From positions 1 to 32,782 of the forward strand of contig PZPC01000060.1 of NCBI GenBank assembly GCA_003045895.1: 32,782 nt of DNA, given 5' to 3'. The notes under the pieces are model-generated. The model did no database searches and was not told where the DNA came from. It saw nothing but the letters and a program-made list of their open reading frames with translations. Source of the DNA: Bacteroidota bacterium (GTDB lineage: Bacteria; Bacteroidota; Bacteroidia; Chitinophagales; Saprospiraceae). Positions 1-6,856 of the stretch are shown piece by piece (the stretch's first letter is position 1; each line of letters opens with the position of its first letter). The translations under genes and the position numbers were made by a program.

Positions 1-22
1 AAAGATTGGAACAACATAGGCT

Positions 23-853
23 TTAAAGATCGTAGTCGGTTACCGTCTTCAGTTTAGCGGCCCGTTTTCCTTTTTCCAAATGTCGCAAACAATGGTCGAC
101 GTAGAAATGCAAGGCTTGCCGAATATCCTCACCCGATTCGTGGATGATTTTTCCTTCGTCCATGACGAGGATTCTGCTGGAAACTTTAAGTAGTTTGCGG
201 ATATTGTTGGAGACGAACAGTACGCCTTTACCCGGTTGTTGCACGTAGGTTTTCAGGTGGTCAAAGCACTTGGCTTTGAAGACCGAATCACCTACGGCCA
301 GAGCCTCGTCTACAATAAAAATATCAGGGTCGGTGGCAATAGCGATGGAATAGGCCAGGCGGGCGCTCATGCCTGATGAGTAATTGCCGAAAGGCACATC
401 CAGCTTGTCGCCCAATTCAGAGAAATCTTCAATAAAGGCCATTTTGGCCTCGATTTCACTTTTGCTCATCCCAAAAATAGCGCCTTTGATGTGGATATTC
501 TCCCGGCCCGTAAACAACGGCTGCATCCCGGCCTTAAGGGCAAATACACTGATTATTTTTTGCCCGGGAAGGCCCAGTAACGCTCCTCGTTCTACCGGAT
601 AGATGCCGGCAATAAGCCGCATCAAGCTGGTTTTTCCTGATCCATTGGCGCCTACTATTCCTAAGATTTCTCCTTCCAACAGGTCAAAAGAAACATTCTG
701 AATGGCCCAGAATTCCTTCTTCCTCAAAGTCATATAGGTGGCTTCAGGATTGCGTAGCATATCTCTGAAACCATAGTACATGTTGTACTTGATGTCTTTG
801 GTGAACTTTTTGTACACGTTCCTTACCGAAAGAATAACCTGGGGATCAGACAT
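23..853 (-). CDS. Polysaccharide/polyol-phosphate ABC exporter ATPase (TagH/Wzt type)
   Basis: Cytoplasmic ATPase expected to power export of a surface glycan or undecaprenyl-linked polymer through the permease encoded just upstream. Visible motifs: Walker A GANGSGKT around residues 68-75, the YSSGM signature typical of this subfamily, and Walker B IFIVDEALAVGD. The protein is about 276 aa and ends shortly after the nucleotide-binding domain, so it lacks the long carbohydrate-binding C-terminal domain of O-antigen Wzt; the tail is only a few tens of residues. The ATG at 853 was chosen over an upstream in-frame ATG at 925, because the longer form would overlap the permease gene and add a non-homologous leader. 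It lies 11 nt after the permease stop, so the two are co-transcribed. An ATG at 17 (minus) could begin a further gene beyond the window edge. Family assignment is solid; the substrate is unknown. Confidence 0.93.
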   Translation of the reverse strand: MSDPQVILSVRNVYKKFTKDIKYNMYYGFRDMLRNPEATYMTLRKKEFWAIQNVSFDLLEGEILGIVGANGSGKTSLMRLIAGIYPVERGALLGLPGQKIISVFALKAGMQPLFTGRENIHIKGAIFGMSKSEIEAKMAFIEDFSELGDKLDVPFGNYSSGMSARLAYSIAIATDPDIFIVDEALAVGDSVFKAKCFDHLKTYVQQPGKGVLFVSNNIRKLLKVSSRILVMDEGKIIHESGEDIRQALHFYVDHCLRHLEKGKRAAKLKTVTDYDL

Positions 854-864
854 GGTGGAGCAGA

Positions 865-1746
865 TTATACATTGATGAGTCGTTCCAGTAAATTGCCTTC
901 GTATTTCATGAAAATACGCAGGCAAATAAAAAAGAATACCAGGCTTGCCAGGCTGAACACAAAATAATAGTAAGGCTCGTACAGTGTGCCCTGGGTAAGC
1001 AGGTTTCGGCTAAAGCCGATCAGGTAGGTCAGTGGGTTGTACTTCACGATACTGGCCAACCAGTTCAGTTGGATCTTAGGTGCATAAATAATAGGCGTAA
1101 GAAACATGAGAAAAGTTACACCCTGATCGGCCAGCTTGCTAAAATCAATGGCGACCACCCGGAGCAGGGCTACCAGCAAACCCAGCCCCGTACCCAAAAG
1201 TAGTAAAGGAAGTAGGGTAAGCGGAAAAAGTAGCGCCGACCAGTTGAAGCTAATACCGTAAGCTAACAAAACGACAATATTGATAAAAAATGGAATAACA
1301 AAGTTGATGGCATGAACAATCACCTGCTCCACCACCAGTACTTCGTGGGGAAATTTGGCCGTAACCATAAACCGGCCGCTGTTGCTAATGACATTGCTGG
1401 TCACCTGATAGGCACCTTGGAAAAAACTCCAGATGGACGTACTTAACAGCACGTAGGCAGGGTAAGGGATATCCGTTTTACCGGGTTCCATTATTCCAGC
1501 ACCATTAAGCAACACCCAAATCAGTACAGATGCAATAGGAGTGATCACCAACCAGGACAATCCAATAAAAGAACGCTTGTAGGCATTGGTGATGTCCACA
1601 ATGATCAACTGTTGCAATAAATAGGCATACTGCCTAAGATTGCGGACGTAACCGATTAATTGGGTGGCGAACTTCTCAGTGGTGTCACCGTGTAATGGCA
1701 CCAGTTCTGCTGCTGCGGGATAATTTTCTGAAACTTTGCTACTCAT
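865..1746 (-). CDS. ABC-2 type polysaccharide export permease (TagG/Wzm type)
   Basis: Integral inner-membrane half of the exporter, about 293 aa. A soluble N-terminal segment (residues 1-55) precedes an amphipathic stretch (FIGLSWLVITP) that in this family leads into the first membrane helix. About six hydrophobic helices follow across residues 60-285, which is the ABC-2 permease layout. It is the first gene of a two-gene operon with the ATPase and diverges from the pyrrole/halogenase operon across a 148-bp region holding promoter-like sites for both directions. Substrate cannot be read from sequence; the nearby glycosyltransferases suggest a surface polysaccharide (inference). Confidence 0.92.
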   Translation of the reverse strand: MSSKVSENYPAAAELVPLHGDTTEKFATQLIGYVRNLRQYAYLLQQLIIVDITNAYKRSFIGLSWLVITPIASVLIWVLLNGAGIMEPGKTDIPYPAYVLLSTSIWSFFQGAYQVTSNVISNSGRFMVTAKFPHEVLVVEQVIVHAINFVIPFFINIVVLLAYGISFNWSALLFPLTLLPLLLLGTGLGLLVALLRVVAIDFSKLADQGVTFLMFLTPIIYAPKIQLNWLASIVKYNPLTYLIGFSRNLLTQGTLYEPYYYFVFSLASLVFFFICLRIFMKYEGNLLERLINV

Positions 1747-1773
1747 GCCAATAGGCCATTAATGAAACAGCCA

Positions 1774-1795
1774 TAAAGGTAGTCCAATGATTCAA
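1774..1795 (-). promoter_or_regulatory. Candidate Bacteroidota promoter for the ABC exporter operon
   Basis: On the minus strand a TTG (1795-1793) is followed after 11 nt by TACCTTTA (1781-1774), one mismatch from the -7 consensus TAnnTTTG. It would give a leader of roughly 20 nt before the permease ATG. The TTG spacing is shorter than the about 20 nt reported for Bacteroides -33/-7 elements, so only the -7 box is real support. Confidence 0.35.
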
Positions 1796-1842
1796 ATCTT
1801 ACGGAAGAATGTAGAATAATTGTAATCCAGGATAGGAGGCAA

Positions 1843-1865
1843 TTGATCGAATGCGCTTACCTTTG
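1843..1865 (+). promoter_or_regulatory. Candidate Bacteroidota promoter for the pyrrole/halogenase operon
   Basis: TACCTTTG at 1858-1865 matches the TAnnTTTG -7 consensus exactly. A TTG lies 12 nt upstream (1843-1845). The predicted transcript start would be near 1872, about 23 nt before the carrier-protein ATG. No other strong promoter-like box is seen inside the operon, in keeping with one transcript for all four genes. Confidence 0.45.
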
Positions 1866-1894
1866 AGGTTTACGCAAGTTCAAATGACACGAGT

Positions 1895-2143
1895 ATGGAA
1901 GATGTAAAAACGACCATTAAAGCTTTCATCCAGGAAACTTTTGTTGCCGACGACCAGGAACAATTAAGTAACGATGCCCCCTTGCTCAGTAGCGGTATCA
2001 TCGATTCCATCTCGGCGTTGGAGCTGGTAGAGTTTTTGGAAAAAACTTTTCACTTCGAATTCCAACCCCACGAAGTAGACCAGGAAAACCTGGATACCAT
2101 TACCAGAATTGAAGCATTTGTCAAGACCAAAAAAGTGGCATAA
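1895..2143 (+). CDS. Stand-alone acyl/peptidyl carrier protein (prolyl/pyrrolyl carrier, PltL/RedO/CloN5-like)
   Basis: Small acidic 82-aa carrier protein. The phosphopantetheine attachment site is Ser38 in the motif GIIDSISALEL. The length matches free-standing type II carrier proteins. It is the first gene of a four-gene operon and sits 8 nt before the adenylation gene. By analogy with PltL/RedO/CloN5 systems it would be loaded with L-proline by the next gene product and hold the substrate in cytoplasm while it is oxidised to pyrrole-2-carboxyl and halogenated. A carrier-protein fold is certain; the pyrrolyl cargo is inferred from its three partners. A generic acyl carrier role is the alternative. 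Confidence 0.9.
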   Translation: MEDVKTTIKAFIQETFVADDQEQLSNDAPLLSSGIIDSISALELVEFLEKTFHFEFQPHEVDQENLDTITRIEAFVKTKKVA

Positions 2144-2151
2144 TCGACAGT

Positions 2152-3681
2152 ATGGAAGGTCTTGCGAGCAGTCTGGCAGAGTCGATCACGATCCACAGCG
2201 ATCGTACTGCATTGCGTTCGGCTGAGGAGACCTGGACCTTTCAGCAACTGGGGATGTACTGCGCGCAAACCAGTACGTTTTTGCAAGAGCAAGGGCTGGC
2301 CAATAAGGGTATGTTAGGCATTTGTTTGCCGAAATCAACGGCTTACGTGGGTATAATTACCAGCGCCCTCCACTTAAGCATGCCCTACGTACCCCTGGAT
2401 ATCGAAAGCCCGGTAAGTCGCCTGGTGTATATCATTGAAGATGCCAGCCTGGGAATGGTCTTTACCACTAAGGCTCAGGGTGCGTTGCTCACAGCCAGCA
2501 TCCCCGACCTAAAAACAATCCCTTTTACACCAGACGATACGCTCGTCGTACTCACGCGAGAGGTAGCAGCGGAAGACCAAAAAATACGCCCTCCAGACCT
2601 CGCCTATGTCCTGTATACCTCGGGTTCGACCGGGCATCCCAAAGGGGTTTTTATCACGCGCGAGAATGCCTGGTGTTTCGTGAAATGGGCCAGTGATACC
2701 TTTCCTATTGCTCCTGGCGAAACCGTTGCCTCCATTGCTCCTTTTCATTTTGACCTCTCCGTTTTCGACCTTTTTGTGACCCTGATCAATGGCGCTGAGT
2801 TGGTCCTCTTCACCCAGCAGGAGTGCCGAAATCCCTTGCTCCTCGCCCAGCAGTTGAGTGAACACCGGGTTGGAACCCTTTATGCCACCCCCAGCCTGCT
2901 GCAAATACTGCTGCGTTACGGCCGGCTAGGTCGCTACGATTTCTCGGCTTTGCGGCGGGTACTTTTTGCCGGAGAAGTTTTTCCGATTGAACCCTTGCGC
3001 CAGCTGCAGTCAGCTTGGGATCAGGCCGATTTCTACAATTTGTACGGCCCTACCGAAACCAATGTCGTAACCTGGTTTCCGATTCCCAAGCCTATTACCG
3101 CTGGGCAAACCGACCCCTACCCTATCGGACAACTGTGCCCCTACGCGCAGGGCACCATTTGGCATGAAAATGCCCCCGCAAAATGGGAACCAGCTGCCGA
3201 AGGCGAACTGCTCATTCGGGGCAATTCCCTTACCCCTGGCTATTTGGGTCAAGTGAAAAAAAACAAATTGGCATTCTTGCTGTTCAACAATCAAAAATGG
3301 TACAAAACCGGCGACCGGGTCCGTGTGAATGACAGTGGCGAGTTGGTTTATCTTGGACGTACGGACCGAATGGTCAAGCGCCGGGGGTACCGCATTGAAT
3401 TGGCAGAAATAGAACATGCGTTTACCCGACACCAGACTATTATTCAAGCTGCTGCCGTGAGTAGGATGCAACCTGAAACGGGTACTGAAATTACGGTGTT
3501 TTACCAGCTGAGCATTCCTGCAACCACCTTGACTACCCTGGAACTCAAACAATTTTGCACGGCACAATTGCCTTCCTACATGATTCCTGATCATTTTGTA
3601 GTACTTCCTTCATTTCCTTGCACCAGTAGCCAGAAGGTCGATTACCAGGCGTTACTGGCAAAAATGGAAGACCATGTTTGA
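2152..3681 (+). CDS. Stand-alone adenylation enzyme, probable L-proline:carrier-protein ligase (PltF/RedM/CloN4-like)
   Basis: ANL-superfamily amino-acid-activating enzyme of 509 aa, with no fused condensation or carrier domain. Core motifs are present: A3 LYTSGSTG at residues 154-161, A4 FDLS with Asp201, A5 YGPTET at 298-303, A7 YKTGD, A8 GRTDRMVKRRGYRIEL, and the A10 lysine Lys495. Aligning by eye to the GrsA pocket gives D201, L202, F205, Y244, L271, A273, L297, V305, V306, K495, that is DLFYLALVVK. From memory, this differs by one or two positions from the pocket of dedicated L-prolyl ligases (DLFYLALVCK/DLLYLALVCK). It would adenylate L-proline and load Ser38 of the preceding carrier. 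DltA-like D-alanine ligase is the main alternative, but the dehydrogenase partner argues for proline. Its 3' end overlaps the next gene by 8 nt. Confidence 0.9.
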   Translation: MEGLASSLAESITIHSDRTALRSAEETWTFQQLGMYCAQTSTFLQEQGLANKGMLGICLPKSTAYVGIITSALHLSMPYVPLDIESPVSRLVYIIEDASLGMVFTTKAQGALLTASIPDLKTIPFTPDDTLVVLTREVAAEDQKIRPPDLAYVLYTSGSTGHPKGVFITRENAWCFVKWASDTFPIAPGETVASIAPFHFDLSVFDLFVTLINGAELVLFTQQECRNPLLLAQQLSEHRVGTLYATPSLLQILLRYGRLGRYDFSALRRVLFAGEVFPIEPLRQLQSAWDQADFYNLYGPTETNVVTWFPIPKPITAGQTDPYPIGQLCPYAQGTIWHENAPAKWEPAAEGELLIRGNSLTPGYLGQVKKNKLAFLLFNNQKWYKTGDRVRVNDSGELVYLGRTDRMVKRRGYRIELAEIEHAFTRHQTIIQAAAVSRMQPETGTEITVFYQLSIPATTLTTLELKQFCTAQLPSYMIPDHFVVLPSFPCTSSQKVDYQALLAKMEDHV

Positions 3682-4834
3682 GCGTAACGCAAGCCAACAA
3701 GCGTGGCGGGAGCGAATCCTCGATTTTGCGGCAAGCCACATCAATCCACTGGCAATGGAACGGGAACAAACGGCTACTTTTGACCGCCAATTGTGGCTGG
3801 CCTGCGGGCAGCTGGGGCTTACCGGACTGAGTATTCCGCCAGAATGGGGAGGACAGGGAATGGACGCTTACACCACGGTCTTAGCTCTGGAAGCACTGGG
3901 ATTTGCGAGCGAGGACCCCGGATTGAATTTCGGTATTGCGGCGCATCTCCTGGCGGTTGCTGTGCCCATGTGGAAATATGGCACGGAAGAGCAGCACCAA
4001 CGCTTCCTGCCGGGCTTGTGCAACGGGCAGGCCGTTGGTGGAAATGCCATTACCGAAGAAACCGCGGGATCCGATGTGTTCGCCATGCAGACGACCGCCA
4101 CCCCACAAGGTGATCATTACCACTTGAATGGCACCAAGACCTATTGTTCTAATGGCGGGGAAGCCGACCTGGTGCTGACCTACGCCTTGACCAACCCCGC
4201 CAAGGGCTTTTTTGGGGGCATTTCGGCTTTTGTCCTGGAAAAAGATCAGCAGCATTATGGGTGGTCTGCGTCCCGGGAAAAACTCGGGCTACGAACCTGT
4301 CCTCTGGCTGCGCTTTTGCTAAAGGACAGCGCCGTTCCGGTTGCCAACCGATTGGGACAAGAAGGCGCTGGCGGGCAAATTTTCAACGCCTCCATGACCT
4401 GGGAGCGCATTTGCTTGGGAGCCATCCACCTGGGCGCCATGGATCGGTTGCTGAAATTAGCTGCCCAATTTGCCAACCACCGGTTTTCGGGCGGACAAAA
4501 TTTGAGCGCCCGCCAGGCGGTGACCCATCCTTTGGCCGATCTGAAAGTTCGCCTCGAAGGCGCCCGGCTGCTGACCTACCAGGCTGCACAACAGTTGGAT
4601 GCCGGGCAACGGACGGGGTTGGCGGCATCTATGGCCAAGCTGGCCGTAAGTGAGTGTTACAAACATTTTTGCCTGCAGTTGATGCAGCTCTTTGCGGGTG
4701 AAGCTTACCAGACTCCGCATCCGGTAGAAATACAACTTCGCGCCGCCTTGGGGGCCACATTGTACTCGGGCACCTCCGAAATTCATCGTAACTTGGTGGC
4801 TCGGGAAATTGGATTTAAAAGTGCATTAACATAG
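3674..4834 (+). CDS. Acyl-CoA-dehydrogenase-family flavoenzyme, probable prolyl-carrier-protein dehydrogenase (PltE/RedW/CloN3-like)
   Basis: A 386-aa FAD enzyme with the three-part acyl-CoA dehydrogenase layout: N-terminal helical domain with PPEWGGQG, middle beta domain with ITEETAGSD and a GTKTYCSNG segment, and C-terminal helical domain ending YSGTSEIHRNLVAREIG. In this context it would oxidise carrier-bound prolyl twice to the aromatic pyrrole-2-carboxyl thioester. The usual MCAD-type catalytic Glu (YEGT) is Ser365 here. Glu244 in TWERICLGAIHLG instead lies where isovaleryl-CoA dehydrogenase keeps its base, so the enzyme can still be active. Translation is coupled to the adenylation gene by an 8-nt overlap, and the halogenase starts 6 nt downstream. 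Family certain; carrier-bound proline as substrate is inferred from the operon. Confidence 0.9.
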   Translation: MFERNASQQAWRERILDFAASHINPLAMEREQTATFDRQLWLACGQLGLTGLSIPPEWGGQGMDAYTTVLALEALGFASEDPGLNFGIAAHLLAVAVPMWKYGTEEQHQRFLPGLCNGQAVGGNAITEETAGSDVFAMQTTATPQGDHYHLNGTKTYCSNGGEADLVLTYALTNPAKGFFGGISAFVLEKDQQHYGWSASREKLGLRTCPLAALLLKDSAVPVANRLGQEGAGGQIFNASMTWERICLGAIHLGAMDRLLKLAAQFANHRFSGGQNLSARQAVTHPLADLKVRLEGARLLTYQAAQQLDAGQRTGLAASMAKLAVSECYKHFCLQLMQLFAGEAYQTPHPVEIQLRAALGATLYSGTSEIHRNLVAREIGFKSALT

Positions 4835-4840
4835 AATAAA

Positions 4841-6178
4841 ATGAAGAAAATTTACGACGTCATTGTCATCGGTGGTGGTCCGGCCGGATCAACCGCAGCT
4901 ACCAACCTAGCCCGCAAAGGCCATCAGGTACTGGTACTGGAAAAAGAACAATTCCCTCGGGAACACGTAGGTGAATCGCTCCTCCCTTTCTGCTATCACA
5001 TTTTGGAGGACCTTGGTGTGCTGCCCGAAATGATTGCCCGCTTCAGCAGGAAACCAGGCGTTACCTTCTCTAATCTCGAAGGAACAAGTGCTTCGCATTG
5101 GTGCTTTCGACACGAAATAAAAGATGCCAGTTTTCTTTCGTTTCACGTGAGAAGAGCGCATTTTGATCAACTCTTGCTGGAGAATAGCCGCAAACACGGT
5201 GCCGAAGTACTGGAGCAAACCAAAGTGGTCCACGTCGACCTGGAAGCTACGATGGCACCGGTTAAGGTTACCGCCGAAGACCATCTGGGACAAACCCACG
5301 AATATTTTGCGCGTTTTCTGGTGGATGCGAGTGGCCAGGGCACCTTCATGGCTAAGCAAATGAACTGCAAATTGCCATTTGATTCCCTGCGCCCGCGACT
5401 GGCCCTTTCTACCCACTGGAAAAATGCCACTTTGAGTCCCGACTTAGCTGCCGGACACATTAAAATTGTGCATCTGGAGGGCGACCAAAAGGCGGGTTGG
5501 ATCTGGATGATTCCCCTGTCAGAGGATAGACTCAGCGTCGGCTTAGCGGTCAATATGGAATTTTCGAACCAGGAACGCCGCCGCCTGGCAAACCAGGAGG
5601 AAGATTGGCAAACCACCCTCTACGAAAGTGAATTGCTCCAAACGCCAGTAGTCCGTCAGGTGTTAGCTGGCGCCGAGCGCTGGGCACCCGTCGTCGCCAA
5701 CGGCGATTTCTCCTATTACGCCAAAAACAAGAAGGGCAGCAATTTTGCGATTATCGGTGACGCATCAGCTTTCCTGGATCCTATTTTTTCCAGCGGCATT
5801 TACCTGGCCATGAAGGGGGCGCTCCTGGTAACGGACGGAATCGACGCCCAGTTGCATACGGGCACTACGGATACCCTCGAAAAAGCCTACACCGATATTG
5901 CGGGAGCCTACAAACTGGTGGAGAAATTGATCAATACCTACTACGACCCAAACTACATCCGCTGGGATATGGCCGACAAATTACCCGTTGATGGTTACGA
6001 GAAGTACGAAACCGCATTTTCCCTGGTTCACCTGGTGCTGGCTGGAGATTTCTTTACCAATTACGAACGCTACCTCGAAGCGGTGGAAGTTTTCCGCAAT
6101 CCCGAGCGTTTGCAACAATTCAAGCATTTGGTCGGCAGCAGTAAAATCAATACCACGGTGGTTTGTGCCGATTATTAA
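4841..6178 (+). CDS. Flavin-dependent halogenase, probable pyrrolyl-carrier-protein halogenase (PltA-like)
   Basis: A 445-aa FAD enzyme, almost the length of PltA. Residues 11-16 carry the GGGPAG dinucleotide-binding loop, followed by EKEQFPREHVGESLLP, characteristic of carrier-protein-dependent halogenases. The halogenase fingerprint WxWxIP is present as WIWMIP at 220-225. Lys71 in SRKPG aligns by eye with PltA Lys73, the lysine that steers hypohalous acid. GDASAFLDPIFSSG at about 306-319 matches the second FAD motif. Expected reaction: chlorination or bromination of pyrrole-2-carboxyl on the operon's carrier protein, using FADH2 from a separate reductase (none here). The geranylgeranyl-reductase-like FAD monooxygenase family is the alternative, but WxWxIP plus operon context favour halogenase. 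The halogen, regiochemistry and number of halogenations cannot be told. Confidence 0.88.
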   Translation: MKKIYDVIVIGGGPAGSTAATNLARKGHQVLVLEKEQFPREHVGESLLPFCYHILEDLGVLPEMIARFSRKPGVTFSNLEGTSASHWCFRHEIKDASFLSFHVRRAHFDQLLLENSRKHGAEVLEQTKVVHVDLEATMAPVKVTAEDHLGQTHEYFARFLVDASGQGTFMAKQMNCKLPFDSLRPRLALSTHWKNATLSPDLAAGHIKIVHLEGDQKAGWIWMIPLSEDRLSVGLAVNMEFSNQERRRLANQEEDWQTTLYESELLQTPVVRQVLAGAERWAPVVANGDFSYYAKNKKGSNFAIIGDASAFLDPIFSSGIYLAMKGALLVTDGIDAQLHTGTTDTLEKAYTDIAGAYKLVEKLINTYYDPNYIRWDMADKLPVDGYEKYETAFSLVHLVLAGDFFTNYERYLEAVEVFRNPERLQQFKHLVGSSKINTTVVCADY

Positions 6179-6271
6179 GCGAGAATTTAGCAAAGCGGGG
6201 TTAGTTGACTACGTTTAAAAGGCCGCGGCAACACTAGTTCCGCCGGTTTTAGGCACGTGAATAAATATCAA

Positions 6272-6309
6272 ATCCTTTTGCGCCAATGATCGCTTAAGCA
6301 GAAAAGGAT
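6272..6309. repeat. Inverted repeat downstream of the halogenase operon
   Basis: ATCCTTTT (6272-6279) and AAAAGGAT (6302-6309) form a perfect 8-bp inverted repeat with a 22-nt loop, inside the 268-bp gap between the halogenase and the lipoprotein gene. It is AT-rich and has no clear T-run after it, so it is only a weak terminator candidate. Nothing else stands out in this gap. Confidence 0.3.
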
Positions 6310-6446
6310 AGTTCTGGTCTTTTGAAAAAACACCGGTCAATTTCCGAAGTGGCATAGGTAGGAATAAAATTACCTGCTTCCTGGGTTACTATCCTTGGCA
6401 GCTTGATGAATTAACAATAACTTGCACGATAAATTTAACCTTTGTT

Positions 6447-6806
6447 ATGAGAACAATCATCTTATCTATTCAATTAATCGCCCTGATCGCCGTCTTTAGC
6501 TGTGGACGTAAAGCAGCGGAGCAGCAGGCGGGAGAAAAAACGGAAGTAGCTACGCCAACTCAAGAAAGAACGGTTAGTGCTTTGATTGACCGTATTGATG
6601 GCATTGCGAATCTGACCGATGATCAGAAAGTAAGGATCCAGGGTCTTGCCGAGGAATTAGGTGTAGACAAGCTGACTGGCGATGCACAGCGTGATGGAAT
6701 GAGAAAAATGAACAATGTCATTATAAGCGAAATCCTGACCCCCGAACAGCTAGAAGCTTTGAAAGCTGCCAGAGCAGCTCGTCAAGGTGGCGGCGGCGGC
6801 GAATAA
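6447..6806 (+). CDS. Small LTxxQ-motif lipoprotein (Spy/CpxP-like)
   Basis: A 119-aa protein with a signal peptide and a lipobox-like cysteine, Cys19 in AVFSC. Two LTxxQ motifs are visible: NLTDDQKVRIQ and ILTPEQLEALKA, the hallmark of the Spy/CpxP periplasmic chaperone family. The spacer between them is helical and charged. It ends in a short glycine run (GGGGGE). Likely an outer-membrane- or periplasm-anchored helical lipoprotein. It follows the halogenase operon in the same direction but after a 268-bp gap, so it is probably a separate unit. It converges with the glycosyltransferase operon. A function beyond family resemblance cannot be assigned. Confidence 0.75.
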   Translation: MRTIILSIQLIALIAVFSCGRKAAEQQAGEKTEVATPTQERTVSALIDRIDGIANLTDDQKVRIQGLAEELGVDKLTGDAQRDGMRKMNNVIISEILTPEQLEALKAARAARQGGGGGE

Positions 6807-6830
6807 GTCGCTGGCATTTTTGCTTAAACC

Positions 6831-6846
6831 CCAGCACCAGTGCTGG
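6831..6846. terminator. Palindromic hairpin between convergent genes
   Basis: CCAGCAC, a 2-nt loop, then GTGCTGG forms a perfect 7-bp stem in the 50-bp space between the lipoprotein stop and the glycosyltransferase stop. The location suits a bidirectional terminator, but neither flank has a good T-run. Confidence 0.4.
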
Positions 6847-6856
6847 TGGTTACAAA

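Noticed and set aside
4841-6178. Halogenase gene as a geranylgeranyl reductase or flexirubin-type FAD oxidoreductase
   Set aside because: WIWMIP, Lys71 and the partner genes fit a carrier-dependent halogenase better; no carotenoid or aryl-polyene genes are near.
6781-6806. GGC-rich repeat at the end of the lipoprotein gene as a slippage switch
   Set aside because: The run is a five-glycine tail directly before the stop codon; gain or loss of a repeat would hardly change the protein.
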